A DNA stretch of 64,000 nucleotides, taken from CAZWDL01 sp964632995. Its GTDB lineage: Bacteria > Bacteroidota > Bacteroidia > Chitinophagales > Saprospiraceae. The position numbers and the translations under genes are program-made. Below the pieces are notes generated by a model. It ran no database searches, was not told where the DNA came from, and saw only the letters and a list, made by a program, of their open reading frames with translations. The stretch is taken from NCBI GenBank assembly GCA_964632995.1, contig CAZWDL010000012.1, forward strand, positions 21,340 through 85,339, written 5' to 3'. Position 1 is the stretch's first letter; each line of letters starts with the position of its first letter. Below are positions 44,242 through 52,747 of this stretch, in pieces.

Positions 44242-44805
44242 ATGAGTAAATCTAATCAATCCTTACCTGCGTCTCTTTCAGACCTTTTTCCTGCAAATGC
44301 GGATACAGTGGCTCCGTCGGCGCTTTCAAAAATCTGGCAAAGATGGCTGAAAAATCTGATCTTTAAAGTAGCAATAAAGGATTTCGGATTCGATATGAAA
44401 TACGACATAGGTAAGACAAAAGACACCGGCTATCAGTTTGGTAAGCGTAAAACCTTTGCCTTGCGGGCGGAAGTAGTGTGGGAAAAACTATTTTCCGAAG
44501 CAGGTATGCGTATCTGGCTGGGAGAGGGAGTCGTTGATCCTTTGAAAGAAGATGAATTCTATCTCACCAACGAGGGCATCAGTGGAAAAGTAAGACTAAT
44601 CAGGCTGCACTCTCACATCCGTATGTCCTGGAAAAAAGCAGATTGGCAGAATCAATCAACCCTGCAGATCCGGGTGATTCCCAACGGATGGCGAACGATT
44701 GTCAGCTTTCACCAGGAAAGATTACTGGATGAGCAGCAGCGCGAGGAGATGGAGGACTTCTGGGAAGAAAAATTTGAAGACTTGACAAAGTATCTTTCCG
44801 CATAA
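44242..44805 (+). CDS. SRPBCC-like (AHSA1-type) protein
   Basis: This protein of about 187 residues ends in an SRPBCC/AHSA1-like fold. RAEVVWEKLFSEAGMRIWLGEG (about 78-99) resembles the start of the helix-grip domain, the middle strands include VRLIRLHSHIRMSWKKADWQ, and the end has the long helix REEMEDFWEEKFEDLTKYL. An N-terminal 55-residue helical region precedes it. ATG at 44242 is preferred; the longer reading adds 11 residues overlapping permease sequence. The gene lies 40 bp after the truncated permease, same strand. Function unknown; SRPBCC proteins bind small hydrophobic ligands. Confidence 0.65.
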   Translation: MSKSNQSLPASLSDLFPANADTVAPSALSKIWQRWLKNLIFKVAIKDFGFDMKYDIGKTKDTGYQFGKRKTFALRAEVVWEKLFSEAGMRIWLGEGVVDPLKEDEFYLTNEGISGKVRLIRLHSHIRMSWKKADWQNQSTLQIRVIPNGWRTIVSFHQERLLDEQQREEMEDFWEEKFEDLTKYLSA

Positions 44806-44873
44806 GACTGAACCAAAATTACCGGTACGGAAATTCCGGCTGTATTGGTCGCATACACCCAAAATTCACCCTT

Positions 44874-45338
44874 ATGACACCACTTTTCAAGAAACTCAAC
44901 TTCAAAGATCAGGATACCGTCTATATTCTGAACGCGCCCGATGAATTCGTCGAGGAGCAAAAAGGAATGAAGGAGTTTACTTCCGTAAAAACCGGGATGG
45001 ACAATGCTGAGGCGATCGAATTTGTTTTGAGCTTCGTCCAGAAGAAATCAGAGGTGGATCAACTGGCTTCCGTCATTAATGACAAACTGGAAGGCGACGG
45101 CATCGTCTGGTTCGCCTACCCGAAGAAGTCATCCAAAAAGTACGACGCCGAGATCAGCCGCGATTACGGTTGGGAGGCGCTGGGCCGGCACGGTTTCGAA
45201 CCCGTTCGCCAGGTGGCGGTCAGCGAGGACTGGAGCGGGCTGCGCTTCCGGCGGGGGGCGTACATCAAAAACATGAAGCGGAATCCGAAGATGGCGATTA
45301 CGCAGGAGGGGAAAAAGCGGACCAAGGGAAAGGATTAA
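44874..45338 (+). CDS. DUF3052-like protein
   Basis: This 154-residue soluble protein resembles DUF3052. An N-terminal strand/helix (LNFKDQDTVYILNAPDEF) leads to the core GIVWFAYPKKSSKKYDAEISRDYGWEAL (about 75-102), equivalent to the WPK-S-x-D segment of the family. The closing VRQVAVSEDWSGLRFRRG matches the family end. A basic tail (KRNPKMAITQEGKKRTKGKD) follows. No biochemical role is established for the family. It is 68 bp downstream of the SRPBCC gene and 12 bp upstream of a broken hydrolase; the three could be one transcript. Confidence 0.72.
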   Translation: MTPLFKKLNFKDQDTVYILNAPDEFVEEQKGMKEFTSVKTGMDNAEAIEFVLSFVQKKSEVDQLASVINDKLEGDGIVWFAYPKKSSKKYDAEISRDYGWEALGRHGFEPVRQVAVSEDWSGLRFRRGAYIKNMKRNPKMAITQEGKKRTKGKD

Positions 45339-45350
45339 ATTTTTACAGTA

Positions 45351-45779
45351 ATGCCCTACTACACATTGGACGTCACGAATGGAAGTATTCATTGTGAAAT
45401 ACTAGGCCAGGGGCACCCGGTCATACTCATCCACGGCGGCTTTGGCGACCGCCGTATGTGGGATCAGCAATTTCAGGAATTGGCTGCCCACTATTTGGTA
45501 GTTCGATACGATCACCGGGGCTTTGGCCGGTCTTCCTTTCCGGACCAGCCATACTCTCCGATTGAGGATCTGCTCCGTCTGATGGAGGAATTAAAGATTC
45601 AACAGGCACATGTAGTGGGAAATTCCATCGGAGGTAGTCTGGCCTTGGATTTTGCACTTCAGTATCCCGAACGCGTGAACAGGATGGTGCTCGTCGCTGC
45701 GGGAGGGACAGCTCTACCCACGCGGCAACCATTCCTTCCTGACGCCGGCTTACCAGATCTGCACTGGTTACGTGCATGA
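45351..45779 (+). pseudogene. Alpha/beta hydrolase, 3'-truncated
   Basis: The N-terminal half of an alpha/beta hydrolase of about 280 residues is present. It has HPVILIHGGFGDRRMWDQQF (oxyanion hole), the helix segment VVRYDHRGFGRSS and the nucleophile elbow HVVGNSIGGSLALDFALQYP. It ends at residue 142, shortly after the elbow strand (MVLVAAGGTAL). The acid and His of the triad are missing, so it is not active. Sequence after the stop has no recognisable remainder on this strand; the neighbour on the other strand is an intact hydrolase of the same superfamily. Confidence 0.72.
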
Positions 45780-45838
45780 TAAAATCTATTGGTTGAGGGA
45801 AAATGGAATTTTTTAGATGCCAGATGCCAAGCAACTTC

Positions 45839-46780
45839 TCAATCCTCCAATCCTTCCAAAAAACGCCGTATCGCCCTGAAATACGCTTCCGGCTGCTCCA
45901 CGAAGGGAAAGTGACCGCACTCGTCGAGGATCACCAGCTCCGCATCAGGCATGGTGGCGGCCAGGGCTTTGCCGGAGATATCCGCCGCCGGCTCCTGATC
46001 GCCGTAGAGGACCAGCGCCGGTTTTTTCATCAATCCGAGATCGTTGTACAGGTTAAAGCCGACGAGGTCGGGCCCCAGCGCCTGGAAGGCCTGACTGCGG
46101 GCCATGTAGTCGTCGGGGACGTACAGGGATAATTTGTCGAGCAGCGCCGGATTATAGAACTGCGACTCAAAGGACAGGCGCAGGATCTTTTCCACTGCCG
46201 CGGCGGGGTTCGATTTCATCTCTTCGGAGTTGGCGATCTCCAGCCGGTCCAGACTGTCCTGTCTGGTCAGGCGTTGCGCCAGCAGTTCCTGCTCTTTCTG
46301 CCAGTGGCCGGTGCTGGCCGGCAGGCTGTTGGAGAGGATGAGCGATTGCAGATGCTGGGGATACTGAATGGCGTACTTCATCGCCAGCAATCCGCCCCAG
46401 GAGTGGCCGAGCAGGTGGATGTCGCCGAGGCCGAGTTCCTGCCGCAGCAGCTCGATATCTTCTACAAAAGCCGCCAGCGACATTTTGCTTTGATCCACCT
46501 CCAGGGAAGACCGGCCGCAGGCGCGCTGATCGTAGAAGGTCAATTGGTAATCCCGCGCCAGATCCTCCGCATGCGGCAGAAAGTAGCTGTGATCCATTAC
46601 CGGCCCGCCGTGGACGATGATAATAGGGGCGCCGCCGCCCAGGGCTTTGTAATATACTTCGGAACCGTTGATGGTCAGATAGCCCTCCGTGACGGGGATG
46701 GGGCCGTCGGGGGCTTTTTCCGTATCGGAGCAGGCCAAGAGGATGATCAGAATAGAAAATAGCAGATAGGAAAGCTTCAT
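45839..46780 (-). CDS. Prolyl aminopeptidase-like alpha/beta hydrolase lipoprotein (S33-like)
   Basis: This 313-residue lipoprotein (lipobox ILLAC, Cys17) has an alpha/beta hydrolase fold of the proline-iminopeptidase type. The oxyanion motif is IIVHGGPVMDHS (about 53-64), the nucleophile elbow is GHSWGGLLAMKYA (Ser about 126), the acid is in YGDQEPAADI (Asp about 263) and His is in DECGHFPFVEQP (about 288). The HGGP motif is characteristic of S33 peptidases. It probably cleaves N-terminal proline or small amides or esters in the periplasm. All three catalytic residues are present, unlike its broken relatives at 41257 and 45351. Stand-alone. Confidence 0.87.
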   Translation of the reverse strand: MKLSYLLFSILIILLACSDTEKAPDGPIPVTEGYLTINGSEVYYKALGGGAPIIIVHGGPVMDHSYFLPHAEDLARDYQLTFYDQRACGRSSLEVDQSKMSLAAFVEDIELLRQELGLGDIHLLGHSWGGLLAMKYAIQYPQHLQSLILSNSLPASTGHWQKEQELLAQRLTRQDSLDRLEIANSEEMKSNPAAAVEKILRLSFESQFYNPALLDKLSLYVPDDYMARSQAFQALGPDLVGFNLYNDLGLMKKPALVLYGDQEPAADISGKALAATMPDAELVILDECGHFPFVEQPEAYFRAIRRFLEGLED

Positions 46781-47022
46781 CTTTTGCAGCAGCTTTTTTG
46801 AGTAAATCGGGTTATTCCGGTGGAGATGAATTTACTGCTTTTTAGTGTTATTATCTATCGATAAGAAGCTTGTTAGGCGAGCAGGCGAAAGTTGCGTATA
46901 GCGTGATCGCATAATTGCCCGTTGGTGGAAAGCAAAATCCGCCAGTAAAGAACAGCAATTCCTGCTTTTGAAGCTTAGGCCCTGCGGAGGAATGGTTTTC
47001 AGTTAGTGTGTTCAACCTCGCC

Positions 47023-47403
47023 CTAAATACCCAGGCCGGAAAGGGAGGGTTTTCTCAGCATCGTGCCCGTGTAGATCATGAGGGCAATAGCAATACCGGG
47101 TATAGGGATATCACCCAGGATCAGTTCACCTACGATGATCCCTCCGGCGTAAGAGCAAAACAAAAAGAACCCGATATTACTGGTTTTGGGGATCCAGTAC
47201 AGCAGGACGCAAAATATTTCGACTACTCCTATCAAAACAGCCTGCTCGGCAACTCCCAGCTTTTCCAGGGTTTGGTGAATCGCCGCATTTTGGGTAAACT
47301 TAACGACTCCCGACATAAAGACCATTAAGGAGGGAAGTAGCGATAGCAGGTAACCGGCAATTCTTCGGGGCTTGCTAATACCTTTCTCGTGTAAGTGGGA
47401 CAT
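47023..47403 (-). CDS. DoxX-like membrane protein
   Basis: This 126-residue integral membrane protein has four helices, DoxX-like family (first SLLPSLMVFMSGVVKF, then LIGVVEIFCVLLYWIP, FLFCSYAGGIIVGELIL and IAIALMIYTGTML). The SGVVKF and EIFCVLLYWIP segments match the DoxX-like pattern. The start is the ATG at 47403, because the preceding 26 codons lack membrane or coding character. Function of DoxX-like proteins is not settled in most cases (quinone- and redox-linked roles in some). A second and third member of the family lie within 1.1 kb. The 303 bp upstream to the next gene show nothing definite. Confidence 0.75.
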   Translation of the reverse strand: MSHLHEKGISKPRRIAGYLLSLLPSLMVFMSGVVKFTQNAAIHQTLEKLGVAEQAVLIGVVEIFCVLLYWIPKTSNIGFFLFCSYAGGIIVGELILGDIPIPGIAIALMIYTGTMLRKPSLSGLGI

Positions 47404-47706
47404 TGGCTTATTGATTGGGGGGGCAGTTGCGATTTGCCCCCGAAGCGTAGAAGTATAAATAGTGAGGGTGAAACATCTCAACGATGCTTATAGTTTACAC
47501 GGCGTAAAATGTTGATTTTTGAAGAAGCGCGAACGCTCAACGAGAGACAACGGATATCAAGGCCACTCCTGCGCCCAAGGAGAATCCTTTAGTAAAAACG
47601 GATTCGTTGAAACCTTTCAGTCAAATAACGGTTCGATATTAAATAATTAGGACCGTGCAGATAGGATCAAAGCAATTGACCATTTGCAGTAAACGCAACT
47701 GCTAAT

Positions 47707-48057
47707 ATGGATTTACCCACGCTGGCGACTTTTTTCTCTGGGCTTTCCTTTTTGTTTTTCGGCACAGCCTGCCTGAATTCGCCCCACATGAAGGATGAAT
47801 TCATCCGGTTTGGGCATGACCGGCAGCGGGTACTGATCGGCTATCTGCAATTGCTGGGCGGGCTGGGTGTGCTCGCCGGGTACTGGCAGTCTCCTTTTCT
47901 GGCCTTTTTCGCTTCCGCCGGCTTGTGCCTTATGATGGTGTTCGGCTTTTTACTGCGCCTGAAGATCCGGGACAGTTTTTTGGCTGCTTCGCCCGCCCTT
48001 TCATACGCTGCTTTGAACCTCTATTTAAGCATCCACTACTACGGTATTTTCAGCTAA
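47707..48057 (+). CDS. DoxX-like membrane protein
   Basis: This 116-residue protein has four membrane helices (about 6-25, 45-63, 68-87, 93-112). The SFLFFGTACLNSPHMKDEFIRFG segment, GYLQLLGGLGVLAGYWQSPFL and LCLMMVFGFLLRLKIRDSF fit the DoxX-like family. It is the second of three neighbouring members and sits on the opposite strand. ATG at 47707. Not identical to its neighbours, so this is not a recent tandem duplication. Confidence 0.7.
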   Translation: MDLPTLATFFSGLSFLFFGTACLNSPHMKDEFIRFGHDRQRVLIGYLQLLGGLGVLAGYWQSPFLAFFASAGLCLMMVFGFLLRLKIRDSFLAASPALSYAALNLYLSIHYYGIFS

Positions 48058-48063
48058 GGGTGC

Positions 48064-48438
48064 TTACATCGGGTAGGAAACAAAAGCAATGACTAAAGAC
48101 ATCAGCAGGAAGAGGCCCGCCGGAAGCGACTTGATTAAAGCATCCCCGATCTTCAAGTGCATGGTAACCGAACCGGCCAGCAGAATGGCCAGGCCGGCGG
48201 AGGCCGGGAATTTCAACACCGGAAACCAAATGCCCGCGATCAGAAGAACGGCCAGGGTGACCTTTAACGCGCCTATGACATATACCGACCAGGTCGGTAG
48301 CCCGTAAACCTGGAATTCTTCGAAAATAGTGGTGGCATCATCCCCCCGCCAGCGGGTGGCTTTATTGCTTTGCACAAGCCATACATTCAAAATGCTGAGG
48401 CCGACGATGACCTGGAGAGCGATAATTAAGTAATCCAT
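48064..48438 (-). CDS. DoxX-like membrane protein
   Basis: This is a 124-residue four-helix DoxX family member. The N-terminal helix IIALQVIVGLSILNVWLVQ (about 4-22) is followed by the polar loop ATRWRGDDATTIFEEFQVYG and then three helices (SVYVIGALKVTLAVLLIAGIWF, FPASAGLAILLAGSVTMHL, FLLMSLVIAFVSYP). The loop before helix 2 (FEEFxxYGLPTW) and the AxLKIGD segment are typical. Its stop lies 7 bp from the preceding gene's stop (convergent). Function unknown. Confidence 0.75.
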   Translation of the reverse strand: MDYLIIALQVIVGLSILNVWLVQSNKATRWRGDDATTIFEEFQVYGLPTWSVYVIGALKVTLAVLLIAGIWFPVLKFPASAGLAILLAGSVTMHLKIGDALIKSLPAGLFLLMSLVIAFVSYPM

Positions 48439-48470
48439 TGGTTGATTTATTTTCCTCTAAGGTACAAAAA

Positions 48471-48626
48471 ATGACGGTAGAAACACAGATGGAAGACGTA
48501 CCCTTAGATATGACGCCGCACGTGGATACGGAAGGCAATACCTACGGCTTCGGCTTCGGGCTGAACTGGGGCGGGGTGATCGAGGATGAGCGCACGGTGA
48601 AGTATAAGGGGACAGTGCAGAAGTGA
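48471..48626 (+). pseudogene. 3' gene fragment of unknown family
   Basis: The sequence from ATG 48471 reads VETQMEDVPLDMTPHVDTE then NTYGFGFGLNWGGVIEDER, coding-like and ending in a stop at 48626. I do not recognise the family. It starts abruptly at the edge of the DoxX gene and has no signal or domain start, so it is probably the tail of a lost gene. Confidence 0.35.
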
Positions 48627-48666
48627 ACTCCAGCTAGTGCCGGAGGCACTAGCTGAAACCTCAAGT

Positions 48667-48774
48667 GAACGCTACGGATGGCCGCTTTACATCATTGAGG
48701 AGGCGCGTGATGATCCAAAGCTCGAACGGCCTGAGGCATTTTTACGGGCCTTATATCAGGCGATATCTGAATAG
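48667..48774 (+). pseudogene. Short 3' gene fragment
   Basis: The open frame ERYGWPLYIIEEARDD then ERPEAFLRALYQAISE ends in TAG at 48772-48774. Its amphipathic helix and regular codon pattern look like a genuine protein tail, 35 residues. Family unknown. It follows a hairpin (48632-48654). Confidence 0.3.
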
Positions 48775-48832
48775 GACTTCCTTTTCGAGGGTAATTGACA
48801 AACATTAGAAAGATAGAATATTAAGATTTCTT

Positions 48833-48998
48833 ATGGCAATATGTATATAGTACACCTCTGGCGGCAGTTCTGTCAGATTGTAGTGAAGACGTTTGGAAAA
48901 CCTTAGAAAGCGAAGTAGTTGAAAAATGGCAGGATTTTGTAGAGGACGGTACATTTAAATATGAACAGCGGATAGTAGAAGTGAGTGGGAAAAAGTAA
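48833..48998 (+). pseudogene. SAM methyltransferase 3' fragment (tentative)
   Basis: LWQYVYSTPLAAVLSDCSED then VWKTLESEVVEKWQDFVED and FKYEQRIVEVSGKK reads like the C-terminal part of a class I methyltransferase. An aromatic strand comes before the final helix and the protein ends in a strand with a basic tail. It stops at TAA 48996-48998. The catalytic core is missing. Together with the two preceding fragments this region is an accumulation of gene 3' ends. Confidence 0.4.
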
Positions 48999-49050
48999 GG
49001 CCACTTCGGAAATAAGAAGTCTTGTTCGCTATTCTTGACTGTCAAAAGTA

Positions 49051-50409
49051 TTAATTTATTTTTTCGCTCACCACAGTCGTCCCCCTTTTCAAATCGAAAC
49101 AACATACGAATCCTTCTCCATCCTCGAGCCATGTGCCCGTTTCGAGCTCCTTTCTGGTATTAACTTTCCGCAAAGGAACAATTTCTCTGTCATTTGTCAG
49201 TACGGGCGACTTCATACGCCGGTCAATTCTGACCGTAAACCGCTCCGCCGCAAAAGGAGCGTTCAATTTTATTTCCTCATCCGTCACTTCTATCGTCGTC
49301 AGTTCCTTCGCCGCCCAGTAGCGGGCGATCTCGCTGAGTTTCATCCAGAGGAGGTTATCATATTTTTGTTCCAGGCGGGTGACGACTTCTTTAAAGATGT
49401 TAAAGCCGGTCCGCTCGCCGTTGTAGTAGATACCCGGCCAGTGGCAGACCATGATCGCCGGCTCCCCCCGGTCGATCACCTCCACCAGGCGGCCGGAGGA
49501 GAGGTCTTCGGTAATAAAGCGGTCTACATTGCCGGGCGTGAGGCCGTCCCAGCCCCCGAACCAGTCGCCCGTACAGCCGATGACGGATACGGAGCAGGAA
49601 GGATCGTCGCTGTCGAGACCGGCCGTGTGCATGATCACCGGAGCGGTGCTATCCTCGGGATCGGTCGTCAAGTCGCGGAAGAAGTGGGCGATATTGCCGC
49701 CATAGACCTCACGGATAGCATCGTGGGCGCCCACGGCCAGGTTTTGCTTGTTGCGGTGGCAGAAGCCGCCGGGCGTGGTGACGCCGTCGCAGTGCAGGCC
49801 AGCTTCCTTGAGTACGTTGAGCGCGTAGGCGATATAGGCGCCGAGTTCATCGGCGCTCTTGTCCTGGCTCCATTCCCAGTTTTCCATGTATTCAGGGGTC
49901 GCCTGTGGGTAGGGTACCCCGGTTTTGATATCGATCACCCGGGTGTGGCTGATCATCTCGGGATGGATGTCCCAGTCTTTGGATACGACATCGCGTACGA
50001 GGGTCAGGCTATCCTCCAGCTCTTTCTTCGTCCAGCCCGGAATAAAACGATGCAGCCAGCCCGTACAGGCGGGGTAGGGAACCATACTGTACTTGCCTTT
50101 AACACCGTGATCCGTACACCATTCGATGAATTCCAGGACGAAGGAATCGGGGATTTCCCGGGGCAGCTTCCGCCAGTCTTGTTTGTAATTCTCCGGAAAC
50201 ACCTCGGCAAACTGCGGGATGCCGTAATAGGCCATATTGACCAGCGCCGTAGAGTCATCGATGATAAAGCTGACGGGCACGCGGTCGAGCGGGTTGAGCA
50301 CTTCGACGGCCGGGGCGGGGCGCCGGTTTCCTTTGAACAGAATATGAGGAGCGGCGAAAGCGGAGGCGGTTCCCAGAGTGCTGTGTTTTAGGAAATGGCG
50401 TCGGTGCAT
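49051..50409 (-). CDS. Tat-exported polysaccharide-deacetylase-like protein
   Basis: This protein of 452 residues starts with a twin-arginine signal (RRHFLKHSTLGTASAFA), so it is exported folded. The following domain resembles a NodB-type (beta/alpha) barrel. It has VPVSFIIDDSTALVNM with paired Asp near the N-terminus, MISHTRVIDI with a His in the middle, and the segment DGVTTPGGFCHRNKQN. The C-terminal 100 residues are beta-rich. These features suggest polysaccharide deacetylase or a related metal-dependent enzyme, but the order of motifs is not canonical. ATG at 50409 is chosen because it gives the Tat motif. Adjacent to nhaA, possibly in one transcript. Confidence 0.6.
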   Translation of the reverse strand: MHRRHFLKHSTLGTASAFAAPHILFKGNRRPAPAVEVLNPLDRVPVSFIIDDSTALVNMAYYGIPQFAEVFPENYKQDWRKLPREIPDSFVLEFIEWCTDHGVKGKYSMVPYPACTGWLHRFIPGWTKKELEDSLTLVRDVVSKDWDIHPEMISHTRVIDIKTGVPYPQATPEYMENWEWSQDKSADELGAYIAYALNVLKEAGLHCDGVTTPGGFCHRNKQNLAVGAHDAIREVYGGNIAHFFRDLTTDPEDSTAPVIMHTAGLDSDDPSCSVSVIGCTGDWFGGWDGLTPGNVDRFITEDLSSGRLVEVIDRGEPAIMVCHWPGIYYNGERTGFNIFKEVVTRLEQKYDNLLWMKLSEIARYWAAKELTTIEVTDEEIKLNAPFAAERFTVRIDRRMKSPVLTNDREIVPLRKVNTRKELETGTWLEDGEGFVCCFDLKRGTTVVSEKIN

Positions 50410-50448
50410 GGTGATTGGTATTTTGATCATTTGTTGAAGATCGTAAAA

Positions 50449-51768
50449 TCAGCGCATTTTCAGACTTTTCTCCTCTTTCTTTGCACTCATCCGCAAAATC
50501 AAATACCCCAGTACACCCGATATGATGGACCCGATCAGGATTCCAACCTTGGCCGAATCGATGATCGCCGGGGCGCCGCTGAAGGCCAGCGTGGCGATGA
50601 AGATGGACATCGTAAATCCGACGCCTGCTAAAAAGGCTACTCCGAAAATTTGTTTGAAATTCACCCCTTCCGGCAGGGTAGTGATTTTCAGTTTGACTCC
50701 CAGGTAAGTCATTACCGAAACGCCGAGGAAGTTGCCGGCTATCAGGCAGGCGCCTATCGTTCCTATCAGCGTATAGTCAAGCGCTGTAACATCCGTAATG
50801 GCCACCCCGGCATTGGCCAGAGCGAAGACGGGCATGACGAAGTAGGCGACAAAACCGTGCAACTGGTGTTCCAGGTGTTGTAAAGGCGACTGCACTTTTT
50901 CCGTCCACTCCTCCAGGTCATCGATATGGGAAATTTGCTCGTAGCTGAGCAGGTGTTCTTTGGAGGTTGACGAATCTTGTATGTCAGCGACGATTACTTT
51001 CAGTTGTTCCGCATATTCCCGGAAATCAATCTTCTGGCTGATGGGAACAGTCAGGGCCAGTAAAACCCCGGCAATGGTAGGGTGGATACCTGCCTTCAGA
51101 AACAGCACCCAAATAATCACTCCCAAAACGACCGTCAGGTTTCTGGAATAAATATTGCGATAGGCCAGTGCAAACAAAATGGCCAGCAAAATGAAGGAAA
51201 TGCCGATCAGCGACCATTTGATGCCGGCGCTGTAGAACAAGGCAATGACCAGCACCGCCCCGATATCGTCTACGATGGCGAAAGCCGTGAGAAATACCTT
51301 CAGACTCAGGGGCGCCCTTTTGCCCAACAGAGTTAATATGGCCAGTGAAAAGGCGATATCCGTCGCCATGGGAATGCCCCAGCCGCGGAGCGTTTCGGGG
51401 TTTTGGTTTAAAAGCAGAAATAAGATGACGGGAAAGGTCATCCCGCCAATTGCCGCCAGCAATGGCGAGGCGGCTTTGCGCAGCGTGTTCAACTCCCCGA
51501 TCATTAACTCCCGCTTGATTTCAAGACCGATCAGAAAGAAGAAGATGGCCATCAACCCATCATTGATCCACAAAATCAGCGGCTTGTTGAGCTTAAAATC
51601 TTCCGTGACGAACCCGATCTTATACTGCAAAATAGCTTCATACGTATCTCCCCACATCGAATTGGCCCAGATCAGGGCAAAAATCGTCGCCGCGAAAAGC
51701 AGGATACCGCTAAAGCTTTCAATTTCAACGAACTTCTGAAAGGGGGAGAGTAGAATTTTCCTGATCAT
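50449..51768 (-). CDS. nhaA: Na+/H+ antiporter NhaA
   Basis: This is a sodium/proton antiporter of the inner membrane, 439 residues. It extrudes Na+ or Li+ in exchange for protons and supports pH and salt tolerance, fitting a marine habitat. The diagnostic discontinuous helix FAIVDDIGAVLVIALFYSAGI (about 162-182) carries the paired Asp of the ion-binding site. Other family blocks are FFFLIGLEIKRELMIGEL (about 75-92), KAGIHPTIAGVLLALTVP and the end helices FLAGVGFTMSIFIATLAF. Its extension of about 60 residues over the E. coli length fits known long Bacteroidota versions. Possibly followed by the deacetylase-like gene. Confidence 0.95.
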   Translation of the reverse strand: MIRKILLSPFQKFVEIESFSGILLFAATIFALIWANSMWGDTYEAILQYKIGFVTEDFKLNKPLILWINDGLMAIFFFLIGLEIKRELMIGELNTLRKAASPLLAAIGGMTFPVILFLLLNQNPETLRGWGIPMATDIAFSLAILTLLGKRAPLSLKVFLTAFAIVDDIGAVLVIALFYSAGIKWSLIGISFILLAILFALAYRNIYSRNLTVVLGVIIWVLFLKAGIHPTIAGVLLALTVPISQKIDFREYAEQLKVIVADIQDSSTSKEHLLSYEQISHIDDLEEWTEKVQSPLQHLEHQLHGFVAYFVMPVFALANAGVAITDVTALDYTLIGTIGACLIAGNFLGVSVMTYLGVKLKITTLPEGVNFKQIFGVAFLAGVGFTMSIFIATLAFSGAPAIIDSAKVGILIGSIISGVLGYLILRMSAKKEEKSLKMR

Positions 51769-51952
51769 TTTTGGTATGGGTTTTGTTTTGACCTTACTTC
51801 AACTAAGCTCTATTACCCGCTGATGTTTACTTCAAGCCATGTCAAAAGTCATTGACTAAGATATTAATTCTTGTCAAATTGAAAACTGCAAACAGCTGAA
51901 AACCAGGGGTGGTAGATTTTAAATAGTTAATACTTATCAAAAACTTCGTCCA

Positions 51953-52327
51953 ATGAAACTACTGACTAGAACGGCTACCGTCCGGCAGCTGCTGGCCCAT
52001 CAGGCCGGGCTCTATGCCTTTGACAAGCCGGTAGACAGGGCCACCGTCGCCGATCTCGACCGGCTGGCCGAATTCATGGCCCGGCAAAAGCCGGACTGGG
52101 CGCCGGGAGAACGGCAGGCTTATCACGCCATAACCATCGGTTTCTACGAAGGCGAGCTGCTGCGCCGGGTGGATCCGCAGCACCGTAGCCTGGGGCAATT
52201 CTTCCAGGAGGAAATCGCCACCCCGCTGGGGCTTGACTTCTACATCCGCCTGCCTGAGTCCATCCCCGATTCCCGGCTGGCTACGCTCGTCGATCCCGGC
52301 TTCGCCGAGATGCTGCTAAACTTCTAA
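51953..52327 (+). pseudogene. Class C beta-lactamase-family hydrolase fragment, truncated at both ends
   Basis: The frame encodes the middle of a serine beta-lactamase-family hydrolase. It has TVRQLLAHQAGLYAF (domain start after the SxxK helix), WAPGERQAYHAITIGFYEGE with the conserved Tyr region, LGQFFQEEIATPLGLDFYIR and then a stop at 52327. The SxxK helix at the front and the last third are absent. The last three codons (LLNF) lie inside the TTTAGAAGTTTAG-type repeat, so that element marks the truncation point. No paralogue of this exact type is seen nearby. Confidence 0.65.
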
Positions 52328-52381
52328 ACAGCGAGCCCGACCGGACGGTCCGTAGGAAGGGCGAAGCGCTAAACTTCTAAA
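52316..52381. repeat. TTTAGAAGTTTAG element, simple copy
   Basis: Direct repeats ctaaacttctaaa lie at 52316-52328 and 52369-52381, around a GC-rich palindromic interior (gagcccgaccggacggtccg). It is the reverse-complement match of 29596-29700 without the 38-nt inserted hairpin, and so represents the uninterrupted form. The upstream gene fragment ends inside it. Confidence 0.7.
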
Positions 52382-52435
52382 CTTTTTCCGGACTTGGTCC
52401 AAATTGACTATAGATACTACCCGGTACGATCTGGA

Positions 52436-52747
52436 TTAATCCACACTTTCCTTCATCTTCTCCCAGAAAGACCGGCCTTCCACCTCGCCGTATTCCCCCG
52501 CCTCTTCCGTTTCGATATCCTCCAGGTATTTGTCGTACACGGTGGCCCGCTCGTGATGCAGCGGGGTAGGGCAGAAGCACTTCTCGTACCATTCAATAGT
52601 TCGGGGGCCGGTGATCTTGGCGCGTTTCATAGAGGCGACGATCTCCTCGCCGTCGGGCTCTTGACTTTTGATGCTGCCGTCGGTGAGCTTTTTGTAAAAT
52701 TCGTCGAGCTTGTTTTCTTTGTACTTGGCTTTGACTTTGTAGATCAT
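52436..52747 (-). CDS. Conserved small hypothetical protein
   Basis: This 103-residue soluble protein of unknown function begins with a strand plus helix (VKAKYKENKLDEFYKKLTDGSI) and continues with EEIVASMKRAKITGPRTIEWYEKCFCPTPL. It contains Cys-Phe-Cys-Pro (about 67-70), which could bind a metal or be redox active; this is only suggestive. The acidic end (YEDIETEEAGEYGEVEG) is followed by a helix. Strong ATG at 52747 and good codon pattern. I do not recognise the family. Confidence 0.6.
   Translation of the reverse strand: MIYKVKAKYKENKLDEFYKKLTDGSIKSQEPDGEEIVASMKRAKITGPRTIEWYEKCFCPTPLHHERATVYDKYLEDIETEEAGEYGEVEGRSFWEKMKESVD

Noticed and set aside
49366..50391. A 341-residue plus-strand open frame opposite the deacetylase-like gene
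   Set aside because: Antisense shadow; the minus-strand gene has a Tat signal and coherent domain.
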